64,000 bases of DNA from Tyto alba (GCF_018691265.1 NW_024881295.1:13002314-13066313), one strand, 5' to 3'. Counted from the stretch's first letter, positions 1 through 14,513 are shown. The notes: generated from the sequence alone by a model not told the origin. Numbers and translations are program-made.

Positions 1-3000
1 GAGTAAAATTACAGCAAAATAAAAGGTAACATATGGGTGTCATGTTCTCAGAGATTTCAAATTCACCTGTTTATGCACAATCACCATTAAGTTCATAAAC
101 AAAAGGCAAATTTTTCTGCATGATACCCATGACCAAAAGTGTACTTATATGCTAAATAAAATAAGTATAGACAAGAGTAGCACTGCAGAGTAGACAGTGT
201 CTTGCCTGTAAAACTTCAGTTAAACTTTATAAGTATAATATAAGAATTCTTCCTTTTGGAAAACTAACCAGAGTCAGCATTTACTTCAAAGGAAATGATA
301 AACATTATTCTGAAAAGTAAAATAGACAAGATCATTGTTATAAAAATAACTTAGCTTGATATGTTTAACACTGCAAATTTATGCTTTCCTTGAGACTAAC
401 AATTGTTCCCTGACAAGACCTGTAAAATACAACTTTTTATACTCTTAATCTTAGTTGTTTCAAAGGGATATCTCAGTAGAATCATACTAAATTCAAACTT
501 CTTCAGCAATCCAAACCAGAAATCTCACATCTTTGCATGCTCACAGTGACAAGGGAACACTGCCAGAAGAGTTAAGCGCTATTTTCTTTGCACATGTTTA
601 CCTTTTATAACTCTGGTCCTCTCATGTTGCCATTCCCACTGCCTGCTCTGCAGCCACTGATGCAACCCTTCACCTTTCTCATCTCTTTGTTTCCTTCCTA
701 AAAGGTCTCAAGTTTCTGAGGTTTGCTGTTCATCCAGAAACCGTCCTATGGCAAACCTGTATGGCTTTGCAGCATTTTTGAGATCTCTGAGACACAAAGC
801 TCATGGCACCTGAAGGCACCACCATTATGAAGCAACATATTCTAGTTATAAAAGCAACAATTTAGTATTAGAAGTAACGGGCTTTGAAGATAAGAAGTCA
901 GTATAGTAATATATTTTGCACAACACAGGTTTGCACTTACCCCTCGCTGTCTCTCTTTCATCATTTGTCAGAGCTGCATGCTAGAATCCTGCTTTGGCAG
1001 CCAAAGTGCAGGTTTTCTGATGGGTTAAACAGCCCTTTGCCACAGCAAGGCCTCAATTAAATGCATTATCCTCAGGCTTTAACAAAAATCTTAAGTATTA
1101 TACCCATTTAGATCATTTCCCCTGAGAACCCTGTACCAGTGGGTCAAGCAAACTATTTTTCAAGTAGTCAAGATTCACACACACCACTGTCTGTCCTGTC
1201 TCCCTTCCAACTGGGACTGTCAAGTCAATGATGAAGCTTACGGGTTTATTGATTTAACTCCTATGAATCAGGTCAATTGGAATCATAACAGGGGTTATGT
1301 TTAGCAAGAATCTCTTTTGTCAGGCTCAGTGAATTCACTGACAAGCAGTTTTTCCCATTGTAATTCAAATCTGTTACCCAGAAGGCCATATAAAGTATAT
1401 ATGTGCAATCACAACAGGATAAAGAATATCTGCTTGTGAAAACAAACAACCCTCCCAACTCAAAAGTATATGTGACTATTATTAAGGCGTCCAATCTCAA
1501 TTGAGTGATGAACTGTATTTCAGGAAGTAACCCCAGTGTGTGACAACTGAAACCTTAAAACACACGTGAAGTTCAATCGTGATATTAAATAATCTTTATT
1601 GATTGGGAGAGAGTGTAATTAGGAACCAACTTTTTTTTTTGGAGGGGGGGTGTGGGGGGTGTGGGGTGCGTGTCAGAGTTTATCAGTTCACTCACTGCCT
1701 TTTACAATCCCGGTTCAGATGTTTTAAAAATACACTGTCAACTGATTTATTGCTACAAGTTAAATGCATTGCATCAAAGAATTTAAAAGTCATATTTTGC
1801 AGATGTTCTTGGAGGAAAATAAGATTTTAAATCAAGGGCGAAAACTAAGCTTTGATAATACTTTGAATCATAAATCCTGTCTTCCCACAGTTAATTAAAG
1901 GTTAATTAAATGTTAAATTGTATCAAACATTCACTTTAGCTATAAAGACTACAAATTTGTTCAGAAATTCCTATTATATACTAACAAAGTACGTAATCTC
2001 AGTCATAACAAAGAACTAGCAGATGCCTTTTTCTATTTCTTAGCCAGTTAAAGAAGGAAATACATGCACATCTATCAGCAAAACTAACAGATGACAACAG
2101 TTAACTTACCCTATTTAGCAATTTGTGTTGAAACCAAGTACTGTAAATATCCTTCAGCATTTTCTTACATAAATTTCTTTCGCAAGACTACTCAAACTCC
2201 CTCTAAAATATGAGATACAACAAAACAATCCAGGTTTTAAACCAATTTACTAAGAACATAAAGAAAATTAAATATGACTGAGAAGTGACAGCTGAAGAAC
2301 TGTTGCTATATTTAGACTAGCTAATTTGAAGTCAGAAAAAAAAAAAAAAAAGATATATGCCCATTTTTTGGACTTCTGAGTGAAACAGCCTAGCATTGCT
2401 ATTAAAAAAAAAGCAATTCTTCTCCAGTAAAAAAATTAATATATACGTACCAGATTTTACTGAAGTGAGCAACAGCAGAGACATTTCAAATAGGTATCAT
2501 CATTAGAGAATAGAGACAAGTATGAAGCTGAGTTTTATCTGAAATATCTAAAGGCATTAGAGAGGAAAGAGATGAATAACAACTCACCAAAAACACTGGC
2601 GATCTAACAGCAAGGCTTGTCTCACATCTCAAGTTTCCAGTTCCAAGAGAAATCATATGTGCACTGATAGAAAGATGACAAAAGGGCATGCTGGGCTCTC
2701 CTCTACTTCAGTTGAATGACAGCTCTACTAACAGGGAACTGAGACACACTGCAAAAATCTAAAGGAGTGGGTACTTGATATGAGCATGCTCAGTATCTAA
2801 TTTAAAATGCCCTGATGCTTCATCTCAGCATGAGATGGCCTACTTCCAAACAATTTCAGAACTTTAAGTCAAACCTAAAATCATTAATTAGAAGATGCAA
2901 AACTCAGCCACCAAGCAGTATTGATTTTTATTTTTTTATTATTATTATTTAAATCTGGATTGATGCACAGATAATTATTTGCACTTCTCTGCAAGGCATT

Positions 3001-3854
3001 CTGAGGCTTAAATGCTATCATCATGTGCTTCAATATAATTACATGATGCCACTGTAATAGATTGAAAACCTTTTCAGGATAGCATATGATTTGAACACTA
3101 AGCACCAGAATTCATAAAGCAGACAAAGACAACAAATCAGTTAAATATTCTCCAAATCAATTTAAGAATTATCCTACCTGTCAATTTCTGGGCACCATTT
3201 TTTATTTTTACTTTTAGGGTGGGGGAGGCAGAAAGGAAGACTGGAGAACTGCCTAAAAAGTGATTTATGTTCCAAAGCAGTTTGCCTCCACTTAAAATCT
3301 CTTTATACATAAAGAAACGATTTAGCTTCTTAATGAAATAATTCATTTTAATATCAAAAGCCAGGTTATTCACATGCAAAAATCCTTTGTCAAAGAAAAC
3401 CAATATTCAAGCCCTTTCCCTTTAGAGATTAACATCTTTTAATTCACCCACAGTCAGACACAACTAGTATAGAAGCCCTACATGTTTCAGGTTTCTCTCA
3501 CAGGCCTCTTTCCATACTTATTGTATATTCATATTTCCAAATGAGTAAATGACGTCTCTCCCCTCTTGTGGGAAGACAAGAGCTATGCCCCAGGCACTTC
3601 TGTTTTGTTTTTAAATGCCTTCCTGCTTATCATTCAAGCTGAAACCAAAGCCAGGCAGACTACCTTATAAATGCTATGTTTTAAAAGATACTACATAAAA
3701 ACCAGCACAGCCCATCTCCCGGTCTCTACCACAGCTGGGCATGGAAAAACTGAACAGAATTTGGAATAAATTACCACCTGGAAGGCATGTATCCTCTACT
3801 TCTAGTAGGTGGATAAATGTTAATACAATGTTCAGCAGAGAAGCAAGATATTAT
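1..3854. other. Intronic AT-rich sequence, no gene seen
   Basis: No convincing exon was found. It contains a poly(A) run at 2336-2351 and a G-rich block at 1641-1670 (separate entry). The short open frames, the longest 88 codons on the minus strand at 3137-3403, are low-complexity, AT-driven and unlike any family I know. A good minus-strand donor-like GGG|GTAAGT at about 951-960 lies in sequence with no supporting acceptor. Confidence 0.6.
1641..1670 (+). repeat. G-rich block after a poly(T) run, quadruplex-prone
   Basis: Ten T residues (1631-1640) are followed by runs of seven, six and four G separated by TGT or a single T. The long runs could supply the four G-tracts of an intramolecular quadruplex on the plus strand. 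The gene is read from the other strand, so the pre-mRNA would carry the C-rich version and any quadruplex would be in non-transcript DNA. Function is not implied. Confidence 0.5.
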
Positions 3855-4112
3855 TCATAGAATCACAGAACACAGGGTTGAAGGGGACCTCAAGGATTAT
3901 CTGGTCCAACCTTTTGGGCAAAAGCACAGTTTAAACAAGATGCCCCAGCACCTTGTCCAGCTGAATCTTAAGTGTCCAATGTTGGGGAATCCATCACTTC
4001 TGGGGAGATTATTTCAGTGGCTCACTGTTCTCACTGTGAAAAATCTTCCTCTTGTGACCAGTCGGAATGTCCCCAGGTGTAACTTGTACCCATTGTATTA
4101 CATGATAAATTC
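3855..4112 (-). mobile_element. CR1 LINE fragment, 3' end, avian type
   Basis: Read on the minus strand this ends in the CR1 3' terminus (ATTCTATGA, reverse complement at 3855-3863). On the plus strand the familiar avian CR1 tail appears in order: tcatagaatcacagaa, a ggacct block, tctggtccaacc, ccttgtccagc, then the part ending near ttgtacccattg. It is a 5'-truncated copy, as usual for CR1, which primes at the 3' end and lacks a poly(A) tail. The 100-codon plus-strand open frame here (3817-4119) is a chance reading of the element, not a gene. Its orientation matches PLEKHA5. Confidence 0.85.
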
Positions 4113-7100
4113 TTCTTAAGCTTTATTAATATTTTTAGATAACTTAAAAATTACGTTTTCATATCTATGCAAAAATGCTTGTATTTAGTATGAGAATATG
4201 CAGCTTCACCCACAGTGATCTGAAGTCTAAGACTCACACACTGCACTCCCTTTCTGTGAAAATCTTCGTGGCATGAAAACAAAATATTTACTAAGGTAAT
4301 TATTTTAACATTCATCTTTGCCTTTTGCCTTTGAACTCAAACAAAACAATAGGAAGTACTTTTACTTCAGAAATGCCTTCCAGGCATAAACCCAGAAGTC
4401 AAGATGCACAATAGAGCCATGGCACAGTTAAACCTCATTTGCCTAAACAAACAGAAATATTCCATTTCATATTACATAGATAATACACATCACTATGAAA
4501 AGAAGTTTATTTATAATCATGCAACACTAACTGCATTCATTTGACTTTTAATCGCTTAATACCTTGGTAGTTAAGTTTTCTTACACCAATACACACAGAA
4601 CCCCCACGCTTGCTACAAGATCTGTCCAGATTGCAAAATTCAAATGAATTCTACAGGTGGCATTAGGCGATGAAAAGTATGCTTCTTGATAAGAATTTCA
4701 GTATTTCTTTGCCAGCTAATGAACTCTTAAAAGGAAATTAGTATTAAATTATATTTCAAATTTTTTCTAAGCTTATCTTCTCTCATCACCTAACTTTTCA
4801 TCATTTACTCTGTTATTGCTCTTCAAACTTCCGCAGAAATTCAGACTGGTGAAATACATCATATTTTTAAATGCAAGATGTCATTAACATAAGAATTGCC
4901 TCCTGAGTGAGAAATGTTTTAATCCAGGCAGATTTGATCTAGCTTCATTCTTAAAAAAAAAAAAAAAAGCCATCAAAGAAAGATTAATTGTACACATCTA
5001 TTTCTACCTAATCAGTAGTTTGTATTTTCCACATATAGAAGATGAAGGGGAAAAAGAAGTCACTAATAAAATCCATTAAAATTGAAGTAAACACTGTTCT
5101 CTTGTTTCAGATTTATTTGTCTTTGCTTCCTAAATTTTCTCCAAGCTAGACAACAATTTATGAGTTCAAAAGGTCTGCTCTGAAATTAAATTTTTGTGGG
5201 TATGTTCTCCTCCAGAAGATGAATTTTCATGGCAAAAACCCCCTCTGCATTTCTAACTTCTTAGAGGAGCTTAAGGAAATTTCAGGACAGTTTTTGTTTC
5301 TTCTTTTGATTAATCTGTATTGCATTCTCTAAATGACCTACAAATTGTAGCTACAATAATAAAATGCAAAGGGGCTATGAATAGCACATAAGAACAAAAT
5401 ACTTTGATTCCACAACTAATGCAAAACGTTACTTGCAAAGAAGTCTCACTGAACTTTAAAGGATTCCTTTAAAATGACATAAATTTGAGTTTCAAGATCT
5501 GTATATTTGATAAGAAAATTTCATAAAACGTGAGAATAAATTTACCTATTTGCAATCTAATAAACATCCCTTGAAATAAAATAAAATGAAATTAATACCT
5601 AAGTAAGAAAACATACCCTTTACATAGGACTTCCAGAACATAATTAATTCTTCTGAACCTGACAAAGCTGGTATTAGATTAAAATCAAACTTCAGGCCTG
5701 GAAGCTGAAACATTTTTATAAATTTTCTGCATTGATATCCAAACTAAAGCCTTGTTATTGCACAGCACACTAAAACTATCCCAGACTACTGTGTGTTGCT
5801 ATAAAAACTGAATTCAATGAGTCCTAGGAGAGTATTACAGGAATAAGATTCATTTCAGTAAAATCAGCACACAGGTAGAAGACTCAATAGAAAATGTTTA
5901 ATGACTGAGCTGGTGGTGAGTATTTTTTTTTTAATATATTTAAAGAAATCAAGTGGCTAATACTTAAGAAATCTTTGTTCCTTTCTAATAGCTTCTTAGC
6001 AAGAGTTCACACACAAATACCTTGGATCACCTTTTCTAATAGCAGAGCAGCTCATTCTAGTAAGACTGGTGTCTTGCATTATGTTTAGGCTCATTTTAAG
6101 TCTCAATATCAAACTCGTCACTATTTCAGAGAATGAAGTATGATTCACTTTTAAGTTCGTAACTACCCTTTATATTGATGTTATTAAAAGGTTTGCTTAT
6201 GCAACTAGTGTTTTTAACTAAACATGGTAAATTATTCAGTAGATTACATACAGCTGAGTGTCAGAAGACTTTCTGGCATTCTAAAAAGAATTCCACAGTC
6301 CTGTCTCTTACATGTAAACTCTTTCAGCTCTTCTTGGCTTTAGCATGATCACACAAGCAGGTTTTCTGGATTTGGTCTACTCTAAGTAATACCTCAAAAT
6401 GCCTCTCTCAAAGACTACATCACAAATATCTAAAATTTCTTCCTTTTCTATACAGTTTAAAGCTACGTTCTCCAAAATGTGTAGCAATTTAAAATCTGTT
6501 TGCCATTGTGTTTTCACATCTTATTTACCAGCTAATCTACCCAAGTAGAAAGACTATTTTTCAAACACAGAAAAAGTATATATCCAGGTCCAGACAACTA
6601 CAAGAGAAAAACTACATATGCAAAGTTCAAAAGATGAGTCATTTTTCTTTTATTTACATAATATAATTTACAATGTTTCTATTCACAGTTTTTCCAGTGT
6701 TACACATTTCTAATGCACCTACAGTATAATAATTAAGCCTTCCTATACTAGTAAGTATAGTTCTCTGGGTTTTTTTTTTTTCTTTTGTGATTATTTTTGC
6801 ATCTCATTTGAAAATATTCTCAGTTTACAGCTTTCCTTTCCAACCCACTTGTTATTTTTGCCTTGTTCAACTTTCTTCTTTTATTTTTCCCCTGTTGTTA
6901 ACACATCTCTCTGTGTCTTCAGTACCAAAAGCAAATTAAATGGATGTTCAATATTACTCATGGTTAGCAACTTTGACCAATCAGGAATAAAAATAGTTGA
7001 GAAAAAGGAACATGCAAGTCTTCTGAACTTTTAGTAAGGCACATATCATATGGCTAACAGCATCAGGAACTGATTAATACCAACATCAGGACTAGCTCAT

Positions 7101-9689
7101 AAAAACACCACAGAAAGATAGCGTTTAATATCATCTGCAGTGTTTGTTTTACTTCTGTCACTATCTACATTTTCACAGTTTATCTGAGTAGTTAACTCCA
7201 GACTTTCAGAGAAGCAACAAGTCTCTTATTCTACCTGAGTTTAGCACACTCAACACACCTGCAGCAAACCTAAAAAGAACAGGTAGTCATCAACTATCTT
7301 GCAGAGCTTGCACTACCCACCAAAAGGACATTACCATTACTGAATCAAACAACCTTCTCCAGTGGATGTCCTCCTCACCTCATCTCTTCATATGAAGGCT
7401 TCATGACAGAGGATTTGACAATGACATGACACGGCATGTGAGGGCAAATGAGGTATCAAAGGATGGAAAATACATGTACTATATCATCTGAGAAAAGACC
7501 TGTATTCTATTCCTTATCAAGTTATTGCAAGACCCTGGTAAGTCTGTCTTTTCATAGTCTTTCACTCTTCATATGCCCACAATTAGACTGAATAGTCAAC
7601 TATGAGTTTGTGCTTTACCATTTATATTGTCATTTCCTTCCTAAATATAGGTATACTAAATGTTACAGATATAACAGTTTGTGCTTGTGCTCTTGAATAA
7701 GTATAATGGAAAAATAACGTTTATCTGCTGTTCACAGCTTACAAAAGCAGACTGCGTGTTGGTCTTTAATATATGACCATAGATGAATCATCTGGAAAAT
7801 TGTATCAGACAATGTGCCAGAACATGTAAAACTGCCACTGCTGCCCAGATTGTTAGTGCTGTTTTCCAAGTTTATATATATTTATATTACAGGATGTCTG
7901 AGAATAAAACCAGGTCTGATCCAAACACTTTTCATAAATACAAGCTACATGTGCTATTCTGATGACAAACTTGAGCTATACGGAGATAGACAACCCACTA
8001 CCTATCCTCAGAGCAGACAGAATTCCCCTCACCCGTTATTCTCTTAACAAATTCACTTTTCTTTTTAAAATACTCATTAGCTTTAGGAACACATTCAACA
8101 TGGGCAAGAGAACAGCCTGACAAAGGAACTGTACTAAGTAAGGCAAATTCTTGACTGTTGCTAAAATTCAATCCACTAGTGCCATTCCTTTTTATGTTCC
8201 CAGAACTGCCATTAAACAAATAATCTAGTAAGTGATTCCATATAGGAGTATGTTTATTTCTGCTCAAAACCAACAATCTCAGGAATCTAATCTGAATACT
8301 TCCTAATGACCAATGCAATAGATTTTTCTGCAAATTTCTTATACTGCAAAAATCATACAAATCCAAGAAATTTTTTTAGGGCAATATCACTACAGACCTG
8401 GTCAGCTAATAACAAATCATTAGCATCATAACAATTCATTAGCATCTATAAAAGCAGCATAAAATATTTTTCAGTTTTGGATGCAACACAGAACATAAGT
8501 GAAACAAGCCATAAAATTCAAGTTTCTGTGTATGAAACATGGAAGCTCAGCAGTCCTTTTGTGCTGCAAGACCTATAGTCATTTTCAAATCCTTAGTCAA
8601 CAACTGTCATACAGAATGAATCCCTTTTATCAACTGATAAAGGCAGAGTTAAAACTGCTGACATCCCATCTGGAAAATATCTGATTTCTTCTCTTTAACT
8701 TACTAACCAGTCTTTGAAAGGTTCTTGAACTCATTCTGAATCAGTCACACACGCGCCCAGTTAAACTGTTGCTTTATATAAATGGAAGGAATTCTAAGGT
8801 AAAAATTTATAGAGTTATCACTTCATATTTATAAAACCAATAAAATCATTTACTTAATTTAAAGCTAACAATTTAGCAAAACATGCTACTCTGACAACTT
8901 GCTGTGTACCTGATACAGAATTACAGACATGAGCACTGGCTGAACCAATCCGAACAAGCACTAAGATCTCTGTCTCATCTCCCAAGTCTCTTGATATGCA
9001 AAAATTAAGTTGATGAAATATCCGCAGTGAAAGAGAGGCAACAAACTCTTCTGCATTATAGAAAATGTAATATGTTGCAAAGAAAATGTGTATCACTTAT
9101 TTAAAAATTATTAAAAGCAAAAGACAGATTAGCATCACTAAATAGCAAGGTAAAAGAAGTTTACTGAAAGAAAGTAAAATTCTGGAAGTGTTCAAATGGG
9201 AAAAATAATAGTAGGTTCAGTGATAACTCACAAACAGGGAAATTAAAAAAATAAATACATTGCAGGCTCTGAGGAACCACCTGCAAATGTGTAAGAGTGA
9301 AAGAGGGAGAGGGACCCTATATCTCAAGCCTAATATAGCTCCTCTTTCAAACTTCAGAATCAGGAAGCTTTTCAACCAAAAAAAATTAAAAAAAAAAAAA
9401 AAAAAAAAGAAAGAAAAATTCCAGAAAGCTGATAAAAGGTAAGGTCACAGCAGAAAGCTCAGCTACATTATTTTTCTGTATTTGTTTTCACAGTTGGTGA
9501 AGCCTTTATGACACCCTTGTTCGCCTAATTGACTCAAGGCAAACTGTCCAATGAATTAAAGTGTTGGTTGAACAGGATGAAGCAACCAGATGGTGTTCAG
9601 TAACCACAGACCTTATCTATTGTCCAAGGTATACAGATTGCCTCAGTTCCACAGAACTGGAATGTCCCTGACTCTACATCAAGTTTTAC
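4113..9689. other. Intronic AT-rich sequence, no gene seen
   Basis: No recognisable exon or dated repeat. Poly(A) runs occur at 4953-4968 and 9388-9408, with shorter T runs near 6770. The longest open frame is 122 codons on the minus strand at 7998-8366. It has no recognisable domain, signal or splice context, and in a 40% GC background one frame of this size over many kilobases is unremarkable. Confidence 0.6.
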
Positions 9690-10910
9690 AGAGCTTCTTG
9701 GGTCAACTAGAGGATTACAGACCTGGTAAACCCTATGGTTTGTACCAGGCAAAGCATTAAGAACTATTCTAAATAACTGAATTAACAGGTATGAAATCTG
9801 TTGCAGCAGGGAAGAGTCACCACGGCTTTTATAAAGGAAAGCCATACCTCAGAGATCTATCAGACTTATTAGCAGTAAATAAACAAGCTAACAATAACTA
9901 AAAAGCCTCAAACAAACACACAAACCACCAAAAAACCCCAACCAACAGAAAAAAGCCAACAGGTCTTTCAGCTCACAGAGAACCTGGTTTTCCTAAAAGC
10001 ATCCAATAACATCACTCATCAAAGCTGCTCAAAGAAACTAAGCTGCCAGAGGGTAAGAAGGAAGGTTGTTACATAGATGGTAACTGGTTCAAATGAAAGG
10101 ATACGAATTAAGATGACCTGCAAGGGCTTGAGCTCACATATACTCTTCATCCTGATTTCAAAAAGGGGATGAATATAGAAGTAAAGCTTTACTAGAGCGT
10201 ATCTCATATTGAGGATGCTATTCAGGATAACAGGGGCCCAATGGAAGAATTACAAAGGAACTATACAAGATTAGGAACACAAGCCAATAAAATAGCAAGT
10301 GATATTTAATAGTGGTAATATAATATGATGCAAATGAAAAAAACCTTTATTTTACATATTCAATAATGGGCTCTGAGCTGAGCATTTCTACTAATGAACA
10401 AAACCTCAGTATTATATAATACCTTTTCATAGACTGGTCATCTCACAGAGAATTCACAGAAAGTTTTGTGTGGAGATTGATCCTTACACACATACAAAAC
10501 AAAAAAAAACCCACAGAAGTTCTAAAAAGTGGCAACAAAGATGACTAAAGAGTGTAGAACACTTTCCACATGTAAAGAACAAAAATAGATCAATAGGCCT
10601 CTGACTGGGCATGTGATAAAAATCCTTTTATCACTCAGGCTTTTATGGTAAACAATGCACCACTGCACCTACACGAAAAGCAGGACACGTCAAATGAAAT
10701 TAGGTGGTAGCAATTCAAAACTAAAAAGACAATAGTCCTTCAGACATGAAGTTGCAGCAGAGAGCTCTGTTTAGCCTCTAAAACAGCTCATGGAAAGTAT
10801 GCATTGGTTCAGGAATGAATATAGAGGCCCATCAGGTATAGGTAAAGACAAAGACATTGCCTTTGCTTCTGGAAGTCACTGAACCACAGACTGCTGTTGG
10901 CTGGTAATTC
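9690..10910 (+). mobile_element. Old CR1-type LINE remnant with degenerate reverse transcriptase
   Basis: The plus strand shows, in the expected order, decayed blocks of CR1 ORF2 and its 3' region. These are an Asp-Tyr-Arg-Pro motif (9713-9724), a tgtaccaggcaaag block, a Ser-His-His-Gly-Phe block (about 9815-9829, from the family's SQHGF), a block near 10060-10090 resembling the family's Trp-rich segment, a sequence near 10300 resembling the family's gcagatgaaatttaatg stretch, and a ggcaacaaagatgact block at 10533. Stops and frameshifts are frequent, so it is inactive. It matches CR1 families I know from turtles and crocodilians better than young avian CR1, which suggests an insertion older than most avian CR1. 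It lies antisense to PLEKHA5. Boundaries are approximate. Confidence 0.72.
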
Positions 10911-13900
10911 TTGTGTAGGTCCTCCAAAAAATGAAACACAAAACCTCATCTCTGGCTATCTCAGCTTCTGGCAAATGATGCAAAAACTGCAAATGCAGTC
11001 TGTTAGAAACCTTGAAGATAGGACACATCAACAACAGGATAATTACTCCTATATTTGGCTGCTTTTCTCAGATACTGTAAAGAATAGTACAAATGGTATT
11101 ATAGTATAAACTTATTATTAATCCAGGGGTTTTTTTCAAATTTAAAGTGCTACAAACATTTTTTTCTATTCCAACATCCTTTTCGATAAGACAAGGAATG
11201 ATCCACCAACTTGCAGCATGGAGTTGACTTTCACTTCACATTATACTAGCTTGCCAAATATGAACATCTTCCTCTGTCAGGCCAGAACTTACAGACTGTT
11301 CCCTATTTCCCTAGAAATTGATGTAGCATGGATTGTGGGAGAGGAGAGTAATTCTCAGGCCGCAGACATGGAAAGATTATTAAACCAGTGAACAGGATAA
11401 TTAAACTCTGAATGATCCACAGCTAATTTGCAGTTGAACTTTACTATAAAACACAGGTGTGTAATTATAATTTTCAATCCGATACTTGATATAAGAGTCC
11501 TTGTTAAGGGGTTCCCACAGACAGATGCCTAAAACAGGGATCCTATTTAATATACTTGGACAACAAATTCACAAGCCACTGTGTAGCTGTGTAATTTTAT
11601 TCTCAACTGAATCACCAGATCCAGCACAGTGCCGGATTAGCTGCTAATATCATAGGCTTTTCTTCTGTACAAGCTGCCACCAATTCAGCAGAGCTATCCT
11701 CACCAAGAGCTCCCACTGTCAGATACCAACTGCTTAAACCTGCTGAAAGCAAATCTAATCAAAGTGACAGTTAAAATAAAACCAGTGCAGATGAAAATCA
11801 TCATATTATGGCTTTCCCTTTCATTGAAGTAAATTTAACTGATCTAATGAGTTTTATATTCCTCAATATGAAAAAGCCTACATGCATCAATAAAAACTAG
11901 GGGGAGAAACACTGTAAATGCTTTTTTAATTGACTTTTGTTTTCAGGCCAACAGCCCAGGGATCAAGTTTCATTATTACTTCAATATTTCAAGTCCTTCA
12001 AAGAGTATACAATTTTTACTCAGGATATCATTCAAACACGATTCACAGAAAATAAGCTAAAACCAAAACTACAAGAAAATCAATAATTAAATTGAATTAC
12101 ATGACTAATAAAAATCACCTCAATTTTGCATCCTACAGTAAAATTTTAGTTAAGATAGCAAACACCAATAATATTTTGCAAGCTGTTCATATTTCCTAAC
12201 AAAGCTCATCTTTAAAATTAAGATGTCATGGGAATAATGTGCATTTACAGTACCTTTAAGAACAGAAAAGTAAACAGTGCATATAAAAGACTCATAATCA
12301 GTCAAAGCAATTAAAAAAAAAAAAAAAAACCAAAAAAAAACAGGTAATTTGAGTGGTAAAGTGTGTGGTGTATAACATGCTGAAACCAAATTCCAAAAGC
12401 CCAATTAGTCCAAAAAGGAAAAAGAAAAATTAATGAGCAAAATAGTCAATGTGTGGCTTCAATGCAAGACAGAAGAAATTAATTCAGAGCTTCACTTAAA
12501 CTTCTCTTTCAAGTAGACTCTGATAGACTTTTTTTTAAGGCTAAGGTATTACTTAGAAATATATATACACACACACATTGATATACAGTCATAAAGCAGC
12601 ATTGAACAGAAAAATGTAAAAAAATTGTTTTGACATCTTAATAGAAAACAGAAAAATAGAAGAAAGGTTAAATGCTTCATTCTCCATTGATTATGTGAGA
12701 ACATTATTACTTTAATCCACTGTTGAGGAAATGAGAAGAACAAGTAGAAATTTGCTTGTGTTTAAAGACTGCTGATGATTTTGCACCATTTAAGCCACTT
12801 GTGACTCAATATTTCAAATCAAACTGCTAAAATAACTGCATAACTTGAAATAATAAGCAAAAGAAAAGATGGCAAACTGTTGTTGGTCTTAACTCAAAAT
12901 GAAAAATAAAAGAAAAAAAGAAAAATATAAAAAAAGACTAAATTACTTGTAGCAATTCAATGTTTGAAAAACAATCTTGGCACAGTATAGTATGAGTCCA
13001 GGCACACTAGTAGTGTGCAAACAGCATAAATCTGAGAAAGTGTTTATGACAACTTGTCTGCAAGTTTCTTTTCCCAATAGCAGCTCTGTCTACTACTGTG
13101 TATTATACACAGAGAAGTTTATCATTGCGATGTGCAGCTTTACAGTAAGTGATTTTGTAGACAAAACTCACAATATTCATTTGACATGCAGAACTCAACC
13201 TTGCACAGAGCAAACCCTACTGGACCATCCCTACATCACGTCCAGCTACAAAATTCTCAGGAAACCATCTGCAGGCAAACAGAAGTTTAACATTTTTATC
13301 ACATGAATGTCTCCATCTAAAATAAACAGACCATTAAGTGCTTTAAAAACAATTTATGTAGAGCTACAGGTTTCCATACAATAGCCTATGCTGCACCTCA
13401 AACAAACTATATTATGTTTGAAAATTCTTGAAACAATGATCTAGTTTACTCTGTATATACACATGTAGTATTGTCACAATAATTATTAAACAACATTTAC
13501 AGATTATTGGTAAATCCTTAACTGCTAAGACTATAGTGCTCAGATATTACAGCAGCAAAAAATGTGTTACTTCACTCTCAGTTGTAGAGCGATGCCAGAC
13601 ACATGTCAATGAGTTGGCAGCATTCTGCCACTAGTGAAAAATAAGACTTTGTTATATTTCCTTAGCAAAGGGTGTATTACAGGTGTTTACTTCTGGCAAT
13701 ATCTTGGTCTTTTATTTTTAGAAGCTACAGAAGGGCAGTTCATGAGGCATATACTTGTAGCCTCCATCTCACCGGAAGTCACACCACAGACCAACAAGGC
13801 GTTCTAGAATACACACGATTGTACAGCAGTGCCTAAAGAGGATTCAGTGTCATTACATGTATACAGGTATTTTAGTGCCATCATTGTACCATCATTCAAA

Positions 13901-14513
13901 ACTAGTATCACCACATTTCAAACATTATCTACTAAAGAACATCAAGCCAAAGGTGGTGTTCTTAGATACAGAGGCATTTTGATTCTTTAATGCTACTTTG
14001 TGGCATATTACCTTTTTCCTTTTCTTTTTAATCTCTTTTGACAAACTGTTTCAGACTTGTGTGCTTGAGAAGTGACTTGTGTAAGTTGACTGACAGGCAC
14101 TTGAATTTACTATTGAGTCTGAAGACAGAAGTTACCTTTGTTGATTATAAAATTTATTCCTTCTGGATATGAATTTTAAAACCTAAATATTTATTTTAAA
14201 GACAAAGCATTTCTGCTCTTTGAAGCCTTGGTAAGAAATACTCAAAAGTGAAGTGTCAGCATTTATGTTTGCTCGTAACATTCATTTTACTCCAAAGCTT
14301 TCAATTTTATTAACACAAAAGCAGCATTAACACTCAAGTATTTTATCCAAGTTTTAAAGTGTAGAAGTGGGTTTAGAAAGCCCAACTGACTACTATACTG
14401 GTGTCCGCTCCTGGCAACTTTCTGCTTTCAAACCATGTATAGAACATTTGTGCCTCTTCATGTATGAATGTAGGTTAATGTGGCAACAGGTCCCAATAAT
14501 GGTCTAAAAGTCA
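10911..14513. other. Intronic sequence, no gene seen
   Basis: AT-rich sequence without a recognisable exon. It has a poly(A) run at 12313-12329 and a short mixed TA/CA microsatellite near 12557-12579. The 109-codon plus-strand open frame at 12977-13306 shows no domain or splice support and reads as chance. Confidence 0.55.

Noticed and set aside
950..1010. Donor-like GGG|GTAAGT on the minus strand with a short open stretch before it
   Set aside because: The upstream sequence has no polypyrimidine tract or convincing acceptor, the open stretch is very short and matches no PLEKHA5 segment I know.
3817..4119. 100-codon plus-strand open frame
   Set aside because: It lies largely inside the CR1 fragment and reads it in antisense.
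7998..8366. 122-codon minus-strand open frame
   Set aside because: No domain, no splice support and AT-driven composition; a frame of this length is expected by chance in a window this size.
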